Shown one piece after another: positions 24,114 to 32,805 of a DNA stretch of 64,000 nucleotides. This stretch comes from Candidatus Wolframiiraptor gerlachensis (lineage in GTDB: Archaea; Thermoproteota; Nitrososphaeria_A; Caldarchaeales; Wolframiiraptoraceae), in the NCBI GenBank assembly GCA_021323375.2, contig JAJPCT020000023.1, positions 1-64,000 on the forward strand, given 5' to 3'. Under the pieces are notes generated by a model that was given only the letters and a program-made list of their open reading frames with translations, was not told the DNA's origin and made no database searches. A program made the position numbers and the translations under genes. Positions within the stretch are counted from its first letter, which is position 1. Every line of letters starts with the position of its first letter.

Positions 24114-24854
24114 CTATGGTTTTACCCTAAAACTCTCAGACCCCTGTTCTATAAGCGTGTTATAAGCTTCTAGGGCGATCATCTTCAGCTTTTTAACCGC
24201 CTCCTCTATAGCACTTTGCCCAAATGTGCTTGTTCCCGCGATAAGCACATTTGCCCCGGCATGTACTATCTGAGGGGCATTGTTGAAATCCACACCACCA
24301 TCAACGGCTATATCTTTCCGCAGCCCTTGCTTGATCATAAGGCTCCTCAGGCTTCTAATCTTATCCATCATTTCCGGAATGAATACCTGTCCCCCGAATC
24401 CGGGTTCCACCGTCATCAGCAGGATCATGTCGACGTATTTCACAACATACTTTATAGTCGAGAGCGGCGTTGTGGGATTTAGAGCAATGCCCACGCCAAC
24501 ACCCCTCCTCCTGAGGTGATCTATCAGCCGGAGCGGGTAGCGGCAGGCTTCTATATGAAATATTACAATATTACCGCCAGCACTTATAACTGGCTCGACA
24601 AAATCCTCAGGCTTCTCAACCATTAAATGGGCGATGAAGGGAAGATTTGACTCGCTCCTCAGGGCCTTCATTATCATCGGGCCGAAGCTTATGTTTGGGA
24701 CAAAATGCCCATCCATAATATCGAAGTGAAGCATATCAGCTCCACCTTTCTCGGCCTTTCTCACTTCCTCCCCAAGCCTCCTGAAATCAGCGGAGAGAAT
24801 AGAGGGAACAATCTTCGGAGGAGGGATTAGAAAGGCATCATGCCTCAAGGTCAT
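24114..24854 (-). CDS. rpe: Ribulose-phosphate 3-epimerase family protein
   Basis: 246-residue TIM-barrel epimerase expected to interconvert ribulose 5-phosphate and xylulose 5-phosphate. IVPSILSADFRRLGEE (strand 1), HFDIMDGHFVPNISFGP (metal His, catalytic Asp), HLMVEKPEDF, MTVEPGFGGQVF and VDGGVDFNNAP (catalytic Asp) are all present. The phosphate loop reads LIAGTSTFGQ instead of the common AGSAIF, so a related sugar phosphate such as allulose 6-phosphate is possible. Many archaea lack this enzyme. Start uncertain: the first 12 residues before PKIVPSIL are non-conserved. Confidence 0.83.
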   Translation of the reverse strand: MTLRHDAFLIPPPKIVPSILSADFRRLGEEVRKAEKGGADMLHFDIMDGHFVPNISFGPMIMKALRSESNLPFIAHLMVEKPEDFVEPVISAGGNIVIFHIEACRYPLRLIDHLRRRGVGVGIALNPTTPLSTIKYVVKYVDMILLMTVEPGFGGQVFIPEMMDKIRSLRSLMIKQGLRKDIAVDGGVDFNNAPQIVHAGANVLIAGTSTFGQSAIEEAVKKLKMIALEAYNTLIEQGSESFRVKP

Positions 24855-24944
24855 ATAACTCAGCCTAAAGGTTGATAATAGCTCTTTTTCTAAAGCTTAC
24901 ATCAAAAAGAGGGGAAAGCAAGGAAAGTAGAGGGATTAGCGGCT

Positions 24945-26045
24945 TCAGAATATTGTTCTCTCGGTCTTAGCATCGAAGATATGAATCTTATCCATTAAAA
25001 ATCCGACCCAGACCTTACCTCCGATCGGAGGAAGCCTCGTGGTCGCTGGCGTTATTGCCTTGAGGAGGTATTCTCCAGCTTTTAGGTCCACGACATAGCT
25101 GGACCCCATGGGCTCAACTACATAGACATCTGCTTGGAACACGGAGTCCGGAGTTCTTTCTATCGATAATGTCATGTATTCGGGCCTGAACCCTATCACT
25201 ACCTTGTCGCTCGTTGCACCCTCCTTAACAAGTCTAGCTAAGTCCCGTGGAAGTGGGAGCTCAAATACCCCAGCATCAAGTATTATCTGTGAGTCCCTCT
25301 CAACTATCGTCGCATCGACGAAGTTCATGGGCGGGCTCCCGAGGAAGCCTGCGACGAATATATTCGCAGGCTTCTCATAGACCACGTGTGGCTCATCATA
25401 TTGGAGGATCTTGCCCTTATCCATTACCGCGATCCTATCTCCCATGGCCATAGCCTCGGCCTGATCATGCGTTACATAGATCGTCGTTATCCCCAAGTCT
25501 TTTTGGAGCTTCTTGAGCTCAGCCCTCATGTAGACCCTCAGCTTGGCATCCAAGTTGCTCAGGGGCTCATCCATAAGCCATACCTGTGGGTTCCTCACAA
25601 GAGCCCTTCCCAATGCTACTCGCTGCTGCTGGCCTCCGCTAAGTTGCCTCGGCTTCCTATCCAACAGATCCTCGATCCTGAGAAGCCGGGCAACCTCCTT
25701 AACCCTCTTATCAATCTCATCCTTCGGATACTTCCTCATCTTAAGCGGAAAGGCGAGATTATCATATACGGTCATATGCGGATATAGGGCGTAGCTCTGG
25801 AACACCATCGCAATATCCCTATCCTTCGGCGGAAGATCATTCACAAGCCTATCCCCTATGTAGATCTCGCCCTCATCAGGTGTCTCAAGCCCCGCGATGC
25901 ACCTGAGAGTCGTCGTCTTACCACATCCTGACGGCCCTAGCAGAATCACGAATTCACCATCCTTCACCTCGAAACTAACACCATCAACAGCAACAGTCTT
26001 CTTGTCAAAGACCTTGCGAAGCCCAACAACCCTCACACCAGCCAA
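24945..26045 (-). CDS. Sugar ABC transporter ATP-binding protein (MalK/UgpC type)
   Basis: 366 residues. ATPase domain: Walker A GPSGCGKTT (38-46), Q-loop MVFQSYALYPHMTV, signature LSGGQQQRVALGRAL, Walker B VWLMDEPLSNLDAK, switch His in YVTHDQAEAM. The C-terminal MalK-like OB/TOBE domain (from about residue 235; VVIGFRPEYM) marks the carbohydrate-uptake CUT1 group. No permease or binding protein is adjacent, so it probably energises one or more transporters encoded elsewhere, as known for shared MsiK/MalK ATPases. TTG start with gggggtt upstream. TATA box at 26081-26095. Confidence 0.9.
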   Translation of the reverse strand: MAGVRVVGLRKVFDKKTVAVDGVSFEVKDGEFVILLGPSGCGKTTTLRCIAGLETPDEGEIYIGDRLVNDLPPKDRDIAMVFQSYALYPHMTVYDNLAFPLKMRKYPKDEIDKRVKEVARLLRIEDLLDRKPRQLSGGQQQRVALGRALVRNPQVWLMDEPLSNLDAKLRVYMRAELKKLQKDLGITTIYVTHDQAEAMAMGDRIAVMDKGKILQYDEPHVVYEKPANIFVAGFLGSPPMNFVDATIVERDSQIILDAGVFELPLPRDLARLVKEGATSDKVVIGFRPEYMTLSIERTPDSVFQADVYVVEPMGSSYVVDLKAGEYLLKAITPATTRLPPIGGKVWVGFLMDKIHIFDAKTERTIF

Positions 26046-26080
26046 ATAACTTAACCCCCTAAGATATTTGCGGAAAGACG

Positions 26081-26095
26081 TATTATATAAATATA
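26081..26095 (-). promoter_or_regulatory. TATA region of the ABC ATPase gene
   Basis: On the minus strand the sequence reads TATATTTATATAATA. A start about 25 bases downstream (near 26060) leaves a short leader containing agggggttaa before the TTG at 26045. It lies back to back with the promoter of the phosphofructokinase gene, making 26046-26262 a divergent control region. Confidence 0.55.
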
Positions 26096-26218
26096 ATTGT
26101 CTCTGGAACCTTATAACAAGACAAGAAATAAGAAGAAATAAGTCAGCACGACCTTGATACAGCTACATAAACAGGTCGAGGCTTCACCGTTCATGTTTTC
26201 TGCGATAAAAGCTTAACG

Positions 26219-26227
26219 TATATATAA
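26219..26227 (+). promoter_or_regulatory. TATA box of the phosphofructokinase gene
   Basis: TATATATAA, followed about 25 bases later by the expected start of transcription near 26246-26250, then ggaggga (26251-26257) and TTG (26263-26265). Because the box ends only two bases before the GTG at 26230, that GTG cannot be in the transcript, which decides the start of the gene. Confidence 0.65.
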
Positions 26228-26262
26228 TTGTGAATCAGGTTTTAGAGACTGGAGGGAGGATT

Positions 26263-27294
26263 TTGAGGATAGGGGTTTTGACTGGTGGAGGTGATTGTCC
26301 GGGGCTTAACTCGGTTATCCAAGCTATTGTCTTAAGGGCGGCTCGTTACGGGTTCGAGGTCTGGGGTATCGAGGATGGCTATAAGGGGTTGATTGAGGGG
26401 AGGGCTAGACCGCTGAGGAATGAGGATGTAAAGGGTATACACTTTGTTGGCGGCACTATTCTGGGGACCTCGAGGAAGAATCCTGCAAAGTCTGAGGAGG
26501 ATATGACTAAGGTCATGGATAATGTGAGGAAGCTTGGGCTCGATGCTCTGATAGCGATCGGCGGCGATGATACGCTTGGAGCTGCTCTCAAGCTCTATCA
26601 GCGGGGCCTCCCGATAGTCGGTGTCCCAAAGACAATAGATAATGATCTATCCGCGACGGATTACTCGATAGGCTTCTGGACTGCTGTTGAGACTATTGCT
26701 GATGCCTTGGAGAAGCTTCATACGACGGCTAGGTCGCATAAGCGGGTTATCATAGCTGAGATCATGGGAAGGTATGCTGGATGGCTCGCGCTTATGGGCG
26801 GGCTTGCCGGCGGCGCACACGTGATCCTGATACCGGAGAAGCCGTTTGACATAGATGAGGTCTGCAGGGTTATCAAGGAGAGGGATAAGAAGGGTGAGGG
26901 ATACACACTGATAGCTGTGGCTGAGGGTGTTAAGATCCCTGAGACCGGCGAGCTCGCGGTAGCCGCGGCCGAGAAGGATGAGTTCGGGCACGTGAGGCTC
27001 GGGGGCATAGCGAAGTTCCTTGAGGAGGAGATTAAGAGGAGGACTGGTAGAGAGGTTAGATCGACGATCCTCGGGTATATTCAGAGGGGAGGATCTCCGT
27101 CCGCGTTTGACAGGGTTCTCGGGGTGAGGCTTGGCATTAAGGCTGTTGACCTAGTGAAGGAGAAGAAGTTCGGCTACGCGGTCGTCCTCCGGGGGACAGA
27201 GATCGTGCCCGTGAAGCTTGAGGAAGTTGTCGGCCGCCCGAGATACGTTCCAGAAGAGCTCTTCGAATACACCGATATCTTCCAAGAAAGCTAG
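26263..27294 (+). CDS. pfp: 6-Phosphofructokinase, pyrophosphate-dependent type
   Basis: PFK-A superfamily enzyme, about 343 residues, phosphorylating fructose 6-phosphate. Two diagnostic positions are of the PPi-using type: GGDDT (Asp where ATP enzymes have Gly, residues about 100-104) and PKTIDND (Lys where ATP enzymes have Gly/Ala, about 122-128). MGRYAGWLAL, EGVKIPETG and GYIQRGGSPSAFDR complete the family pattern. Reversible PPi-PFK is known in Thermoproteus tenax. The TTG start is set by the TATA box and ribosome-binding site; it gives MRIGVLTGGGDCPG, the usual N-terminus. A T-rich tract (27311-27341) follows the gene. Confidence 0.9.
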   Translation: MRIGVLTGGGDCPGLNSVIQAIVLRAARYGFEVWGIEDGYKGLIEGRARPLRNEDVKGIHFVGGTILGTSRKNPAKSEEDMTKVMDNVRKLGLDALIAIGGDDTLGAALKLYQRGLPIVGVPKTIDNDLSATDYSIGFWTAVETIADALEKLHTTARSHKRVIIAEIMGRYAGWLALMGGLAGGAHVILIPEKPFDIDEVCRVIKERDKKGEGYTLIAVAEGVKIPETGELAVAAAEKDEFGHVRLGGIAKFLEEEIKRRTGREVRSTILGYIQRGGSPSAFDRVLGVRLGIKAVDLVKEKKFGYAVVLRGTEIVPVKLEEVVGRPRYVPEELFEYTDIFQES

Positions 27295-27310
27295 CCCCAA
27301 TCCCATCTTC

Positions 27311-27341
27311 CAGATCTCTTTCCTCTTTTTCTTGATTTTGT
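27311..27341 (+). terminator. T-rich tract after the phosphofructokinase gene
   Basis: Runs ctctttcctctttttcttg and attttgttt directly behind the stop codon resemble archaeal oligo-T terminators. No hairpin is needed. It separates pfp from the P-type ATPase gene, which has TTTAAGG-like sequence of its own upstream. Confidence 0.45.
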
Positions 27342-27396
27342 TTCAAGTGTTTAAGGTTTTAAGGTTGTTGAGTTTCCCGGCTATGGGGGTTTCCTC

Positions 27397-30159
27397 GTGG
27401 AGCTCAAGGATGCTCATGCGCTTCCAGTCGACGAGGTTTTGCGGAGGCTTGGAACGGGCCCTAATGGATTAAGCGATGATGAGGCTCGCAGGAGGCTTGA
27501 AGTTTATGGTTATAATGAGATTAGGGAGGAGAAGCGCGTCTCAGCATTCTTCATCTGGCTAGAGCAGTTTAAGAACCCCCTTATCCTGATACTCCTTGCC
27601 GCGACCGCCATCTCCTATGTCGTCTCGGTTATAGAGGGGGAGTTTCCTGTTGATAGCATATTGATCTTCGCGATCGTGATAGCGGCCTCAACCCTCGGCT
27701 TCGTCCAGGAGTATAGGGCTGAGAGGGCGATAGAGGCGCTTAAGAGGATGCTTACTCCTATGGCTAAGGTTATCAGGAGTGGTGTTGAGAAAATTATTTC
27801 CGCTAGGGAGGTTGTTCCAGGAGATCTTCTAGTTGTCTCAGCTGGAGATAAGGTTGCTGCTGACTGCAGGATCGTGGAGTGTTATGATCTCCAGGTTGAT
27901 GAAGCTCCTCTCACAGGCGAGTCTACTCCCGTCTCTAAGCGGGTTGAGCCCGTCCCAGCGGAGGCTTCTCTCCCGGATCGTGTGAATATGCTCTATGCTG
28001 GGACTACTGTTACTTATGGTAAGGGCAAGGCTGTTGTGGTCGCCACAGGCATGAGGACGGAGCTTGGGAAGATCGCTGGCGAGGTCGCGGCCATAGAGAT
28101 ATCTGAGACGCCTCTTGAGAGGAGGATGAGGGAGCTTGGGAGTGCTCTGGGAAAGCTGGTGATAATAATCTGCATAGTGATCGCCTTGGCCCTTCTCCTC
28201 GAAGATCTACTGGTGGTGGGCAGTGTATCTACCGGCACGATAATCGAGGTGATGCTCTTCTCGATAGCTCTCGCAGTCGCTGTGATCCCGGAGGCCCTGC
28301 CCGCGATAGTCACGGGGACGCTGGCGATAGGGATGAGGGAGATGGCGAGGAGGAATGCTTTGGTGCGGAGGATGCCTGCTGTCGAGACCCTTGGATGCGT
28401 TACTGTGATCTGCTCCGACAAGACAGGGACTCTGACGAAGGGCGAGATGACGGTTAAGAGAATCTACGTGGATGATAGACTGTATGATGTTACTGGAGTT
28501 GGCTATGAGCCTAGGGGCGAGATAGTGGGCGATCCCAATAGCAGAGCCTTCGAGCTCCTAATGCTGGGTGCGATACTATGTAATGATGCCAAGCTTGTTA
28601 GGGGGGAGAAGGGGTGGAGCATTGAGGGTGATCCGACGGAGGCCGCACTACTAGTCGTCGCGGAGAAGACTGGATTCAGGCATGAGGAGATTAGGCTGAA
28701 GTATCCGAGGCTTGACGAGATCCCGTTTAGCTCCGAGCGCAAGAGGATGACGACGATCCATGAGGTTGATGGGCTTGGCCGCGTGGCCTTCATGAAGGGC
28801 GCTGTCGAGATCGTCCTCGATAGATGCAAGTATATTCAGGTTGGCGACGAGGTTAGAGAACTCACAGGCGAGATAAAAGAGAGGATTCTAAGGGTCAATG
28901 AGGAGCTGGCCTCGAATGCTCTCAGGAATCTCGCCTTCGCCTATAAGCGATTGGATGAATCCGCATCATACTCGCCAAATGATATGGAGCGGGACATGAT
29001 ATTCCTCGGGATAATGGGGATGATTGACCCGCCGAGGGAGGAGGCTGTTGAGGCCGTGAAAATCTGTAAGAGGGTTGGTATAAGGGTGGTGATGATTACC
29101 GGCGACCATAAGCTCACGGCGGTCGCGATAGCCCGTGAGATGGGGATCTACAAAGAGGGCGACATAGTCCTGACCGGCGAGGAGCTGGATAGGATGAGCG
29201 AGGAGGAGCTTGAAAAGATAGTTGATAGGGTTACAGTCTATGCGAGGGTCTCGCCGATGCATAAGCTCAAGATAGTTAGGGCCTGGAAGAGGAGAGGTGA
29301 GATAGTCGCGATGACGGGTGATGGCGTAAATGACGCGCCAGCTGTGAAGCAGGCCGACATAGGCATCGCGATGGGCATCACGGGAACCGAGGTGACGAAG
29401 GAGGCCTCAGACATGATCCTCCTCGACGACAACTTCGCCACAATAGTCAAGGCGATAGAACTCGGCCGATGGATCTACGATAACATCAAGAAGTATCTCG
29501 TCTACCTCTTGGAGAGCAATATTGTTGAGATAGCTATGCTAACAGTCGCGGCCATAGTGGGCACATATATCTTTAAGGAGCTCTCACTGCCGCTTCTTCC
29601 GATCCATATACTTTACATAAACTTGGCAACCGATGGTCTGCCGGCACTCGCTCTCGGAGTCGCTCCACCCGACCCAGACGTAATGAAAAGGCCTCCAAGA
29701 GATCCTAAGGAGTCCGTTTTCAGCGGAGAAGTTATGCCATTTTTAATAATGATACCGGCCATCAACACGCCAGTGCTACTCGCGATATACTTCATCGAAT
29801 ATTTCACGGCAGGTCATGCTAGGGCCATGACTATGGTATTCTTGACATTCGTCTTCCTAGAGCTCTTCGTCGCAATAAATTGCAGATCACTCAGGTTTAC
29901 GATGATTAAAGCACCCCCACATAAGCTATTGATACTCGCAGTACTATGGGAGGCGATCCTAATAACCGTCTTAACACTCATCCCGGCCACTCGCGAAGCT
30001 CTCCAAATAACTCTGCCAACACTTCAAGATATCTTATTTATCACCTTAATCTGCATCTCGACATTCGTGATACGTGAGGCGATAAAGATATTCATCGTAC
30101 CGAGAAAACTCCGATGGGCCGGCGAACATTCGGAGATACCTTCTTACACTAATACATGA
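27397..30159 (+). CDS. P-type cation ATPase, Ca2+-transporting (P2A-like)
   Basis: 920-residue ion pump. Cation_ATPase_N region at the start (RLGTGPNGLSDDEARRRLEVYGYNE, core LSDDEARRRLEVYGYNE), actuator motif LTGEST, phosphorylation site D341 in CSDKTGTLTKGE, nucleotide domain with FMKGAVE, hinge MTGDGVNDAPAVKQADIGIA. Membrane ligand motifs: PEALP in helix 4, ESNIVEIA in helix 5, and NLATDGLPALALGVAPPDPD in helix 6. The NLxTDGxPA pattern is that of calcium pumps (SERCA/PMR1-like) rather than proton or sodium/potassium pumps. GTG start. Probably exports Ca2+; Mn2+ or another cation is possible. Confidence 0.88.
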   Translation: MELKDAHALPVDEVLRRLGTGPNGLSDDEARRRLEVYGYNEIREEKRVSAFFIWLEQFKNPLILILLAATAISYVVSVIEGEFPVDSILIFAIVIAASTLGFVQEYRAERAIEALKRMLTPMAKVIRSGVEKIISAREVVPGDLLVVSAGDKVAADCRIVECYDLQVDEAPLTGESTPVSKRVEPVPAEASLPDRVNMLYAGTTVTYGKGKAVVVATGMRTELGKIAGEVAAIEISETPLERRMRELGSALGKLVIIICIVIALALLLEDLLVVGSVSTGTIIEVMLFSIALAVAVIPEALPAIVTGTLAIGMREMARRNALVRRMPAVETLGCVTVICSDKTGTLTKGEMTVKRIYVDDRLYDVTGVGYEPRGEIVGDPNSRAFELLMLGAILCNDAKLVRGEKGWSIEGDPTEAALLVVAEKTGFRHEEIRLKYPRLDEIPFSSERKRMTTIHEVDGLGRVAFMKGAVEIVLDRCKYIQVGDEVRELTGEIKERILRVNEELASNALRNLAFAYKRLDESASYSPNDMERDMIFLGIMGMIDPPREEAVEAVKICKRVGIRVVMITGDHKLTAVAIAREMGIYKEGDIVLTGEELDRMSEEELEKIVDRVTVYARVSPMHKLKIVRAWKRRGEIVAMTGDGVNDAPAVKQADIGIAMGITGTEVTKEASDMILLDDNFATIVKAIELGRWIYDNIKKYLVYLLESNIVEIAMLTVAAIVGTYIFKELSLPLLPIHILYINLATDGLPALALGVAPPDPDVMKRPPRDPKESVFSGEVMPFLIMIPAINTPVLLAIYFIEYFTAGHARAMTMVFLTFVFLELFVAINCRSLRFTMIKAPPHKLLILAVLWEAILITVLTLIPATREALQITLPTLQDILFITLICISTFVIREAIKIFIVPRKLRWAGEHSEIPSYTNT

Positions 30160-30400
30160 CCTTTAAAGACAATCCTCCCAAATGAATTGTCTTCATGTAG
30201 GGGGCCTCATTGCCGAATCCGGATATCATGAGTTAAGCCATTTGAGATTTTTCTGATTAGAGGTCATTGGAGATCCTAATATCAGTAGTCCAGCAGATCT
30301 TTGCATTTTTATGAAAACTTGCTTACAGCTCGAAAGCTGTCGTATTTCCTGCGTTTTTCGTTAAAACATTAATTAGGATCGATGTTTATGAGGGCTGGAA
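30160..30400 (+). promoter_or_regulatory. Gene-free interval with promoter of the DRE-TIM synthase
   Basis: 241 bases with a lower G+C than the flanking genes. Near the 3' end AAAACATTAATTAGG is the best TATA candidate, about 35 bases before the ATG at 30401. CAGCTCGAAAGCTG (30326-30339 region) is a short inverted repeat, CAGCT/AGCTG, that could be an operator. No RNA or gene is apparent. Confidence 0.4.
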
Positions 30401-31714
30401 ATGTGGAAGCAGGAGCTAAGGGCTCTCGAGGAGGAGAGGAGGAGGGTTCTTGAGAGGATAATGGGGCTCTCGAGCTTTGAGGGCTTCGATGCGGAGAAGT
30501 GGGAGGAGCTTAAGAGGCTCGTCTATGAGCCCCTACCACTCAGCGTGGACGTAATTATTGATGATACTACGCTGAGGGAGGGCTTCCAAATGGCCGGTCT
30601 GCTGAACCCTAGGCCGGAGGAGTATCTGAGGATAGCTATGATGCTCAGGGAGATCGGGATAGAGAGGCTGGAGATAATGATGTATACGAAGACGGATAGG
30701 GAGGCTATAAAGCTAATGAAGAATGAGGGGCTTACGCCGCTCCTCGCCGGGTGGTGTAGGGCGAATAGGGCGGATATAGACATGGCGCTAGAGCTGGATC
30801 TACAGCAGGTGGGGATCTCGCACCCAGTCTCCTACATACACTTCAGCAAGTGGCCAGACATACCCTTAGAGGATCTCGTGAACAGGGTTGTAGACGCTGT
30901 CACATACGCGAGGGAGCATGGCCTCAGGGTCTTCGTGCATGGAGAGGATAGCACTAGAGCTGACTGGAGGTTCGAGAGGATATTCATTAATGCGGTCGCG
31001 GAGGCCGGCGCCGAGGTCTACAGGATCTGCGATACCGTTGGGTGCGGCGTATCAGATCCACGTGCACCGCTCCCGAGGGGGATACCAGAGAAGATTAGGA
31101 GAATCAAGGCCGAGACCAAGATACCATACGTGGAGATACATGCGCATGATGATCTTGGAAACGCTGTGGAGAACACGATGGCGGCGATAAAGGCCGCTGA
31201 CGGGCTCTATGACAAGGTATATGTCAGCACGACATTCTTGGGTCTGGGGGATAGGGCTGGAAACGCCGAGACAGAGAAGATTATCATGAACTGCTACATG
31301 CATTATGACGTCAGGAAATGGAACTTGAAACCTCTAAGAGAGCTCGCGGTCTATATAGCCTCGGCTCTCGGGTACCACCTCCCGATAAACAAGGCCATAG
31401 TAGGAGATGGTGTCTTCGCCCACGAGTCCGGCATACACCTCCACGGGATATCGAAGCTGCCCCTAACATATGAGCCATTCCCACCTGAGCTGGTGGGCCA
31501 GAGAAGATCAATAGTGATCGGGAGGAGATCCGGGAAGCATGGAATAAAGCTCAAGCTCGAGGAGATCCTCGGGAGGAAGGTGGATGAGAACGATCCAAGG
31601 CTCATGAACCTTGTCGAGATGATAACCAACGAGTTCTCGGCGCGGGAGAGGAGATATCCAATAGGTGAGCAGGAGTTCAGGTTGTTCGCGAAGAGGGCTG
31701 GATTCGAGGTCTAA
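30401..31714 (+). CDS. DRE-TIM synthase, candidate Re-type citrate synthase
   Basis: 437-residue member of the isopropylmalate/homocitrate synthase superfamily. The DRE motif lies at DDTTLREGFQ (54-63) after a 50-residue N-terminal extension. HGEDSTRAD (180-188), CDTVGCGVSDPRAPLPR (210-226) and the metal HAHDDLGNA (247-255) follow. The pattern EDxTRAD, CDTxGxGVxxPxAxLPR and FLGLGDRAGN resembles Re-citrate synthase of clostridia more than LeuA (usually PDTVGY) or homocitrate synthase. The gene pairs with an isocitrate-dehydrogenase homologue 48 bases downstream, which fits citrate formation for 2-oxoglutarate. Alternatives are citramalate, homocitrate or isopropylmalate synthase; the family is certain, the acceptor is not. 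Confidence 0.6.
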   Translation: MWKQELRALEEERRRVLERIMGLSSFEGFDAEKWEELKRLVYEPLPLSVDVIIDDTTLREGFQMAGLLNPRPEEYLRIAMMLREIGIERLEIMMYTKTDREAIKLMKNEGLTPLLAGWCRANRADIDMALELDLQQVGISHPVSYIHFSKWPDIPLEDLVNRVVDAVTYAREHGLRVFVHGEDSTRADWRFERIFINAVAEAGAEVYRICDTVGCGVSDPRAPLPRGIPEKIRRIKAETKIPYVEIHAHDDLGNAVENTMAAIKAADGLYDKVYVSTTFLGLGDRAGNAETEKIIMNCYMHYDVRKWNLKPLRELAVYIASALGYHLPINKAIVGDGVFAHESGIHLHGISKLPLTYEPFPPELVGQRRSIVIGRRSGKHGIKLKLEEILGRKVDENDPRLMNLVEMITNEFSARERRYPIGEQEFRLFAKRAGFEV

Positions 31715-31762
31715 GTAGGGTAATGGTAAAATTGGTGCATAAATCCGGGTCGGGTGATTGAT

Positions 31763-32800
31763 ATGGGTAAGAGGGCTGCGCTCATACGTGGAGATGGTGT
31801 CGGCCCTGAGCTGGCTGAAGCAGTTATGATGATCCATGAGGCTGTGGGCAGCGAGGTCGAGATAATACCGGTCGAGGCGGGCTATGAGTGGTGGCTGAAG
31901 CATGGCGGGGACTCCCTGATACCGAGGGAGACTTGGGAGGTTCTCGAGCAGTCGAATGCGGTTCTCAAGTGTCCGACCACGACGCCGCCGGAGATAAAGC
32001 ATCTGAGAAGCGTGGCGGTGAGCATTAGGCAGAGATTCGACCTATACGCGAATATCAGGCCCATTAAGACCTTGGGCGGGATCAAGGGAAGGCTCGGGCC
32101 AGTCGATTTAATATGCGTCAGGGAGGCCACGGAGGGGCTCTACGCCGGGATAGATGTAAGACTCTCGCCCGACGTCGCAATCGCGATCAGGAAGATAAGT
32201 AAGAGGCAGTCGCTAAGAGTTGCTAGAAAGGCATTCGAGATAGCGAGGGAGAATGGCTGGAGTAAGGTCGTCGTGGTCACCAAAAGGAATATCCTGAAGG
32301 AGACGGATGGTCTCTTCATAGAGGCGATTCAAGAGGTTGCGAAGGATTATCCTGAGATAGCTTGGGAGGAGTATTTTATAGATAATCTTGCTCAGCAGCT
32401 CGTCAAGAATCATGAGCGATTTAACCAGACCGTGATCCTAGGGACGAATCTCTTCATGGATATAATAAGTGAGGAGGCCTCAGCCCTTGTCGCAAGCATA
32501 GGTATGGTCTATTCCGCGAACATGGGCGATAACTATGCCATGTTCGAGCCAGCGCATGGAAGCGCTCCAAAATACAAGGGACAGTATAAGGTGAACCCCA
32601 CGGCCACGATACTCTCCTATGCTTGGATGATCGGATACCTTGGCGAAAAGGAGAAGATGAACGTCATATTCAGGGCGACGGAGGATGTTATAGCCGAGGG
32701 AAGACATGTAACATATGATCTCGGCGGAAATGCCTCGACGCTTGAGATGACAGAGGCTATAGCTGGAAGAATAAAGACGTTGCTCGAGAAGGGCTATTAA
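31763..32800 (+). CDS. Isocitrate/homoisocitrate dehydrogenase family protein
   Basis: Beta-decarboxylating dehydrogenase, 345 residues from the ATG at 31763 (preceded by gggtgattgat). The substrate loop reads HLRSVAVSIRQRFDLYANIRP (cut here as LRSVAVSIRQRFDLYANIRP), with the Ser of isocitrate enzymes but Ala where isocitrate dehydrogenase has Asn. TKRNILKETDGLF carries the catalytic Lys, LGTNLFMDIISEEAS the metal Asp, and FEPAHGSAPKYKGQ the nucleotide loop, with Lys-Tyr-Lys where NAD enzymes have Asp-Ile. It differs clearly from leuB at 2655. With its neighbour it could make 2-oxoglutarate; homoisocitrate is the main alternative. Confidence 0.72.
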   Translation: MGKRAALIRGDGVGPELAEAVMMIHEAVGSEVEIIPVEAGYEWWLKHGGDSLIPRETWEVLEQSNAVLKCPTTTPPEIKHLRSVAVSIRQRFDLYANIRPIKTLGGIKGRLGPVDLICVREATEGLYAGIDVRLSPDVAIAIRKISKRQSLRVARKAFEIARENGWSKVVVVTKRNILKETDGLFIEAIQEVAKDYPEIAWEEYFIDNLAQQLVKNHERFNQTVILGTNLFMDIISEEASALVASIGMVYSANMGDNYAMFEPAHGSAPKYKGQYKVNPTATILSYAWMIGYLGEKEKMNVIFRATEDVIAEGRHVTYDLGGNASTLEMTEAIAGRIKTLLEKGY

Positions 32801-32805
32801 CAGAT

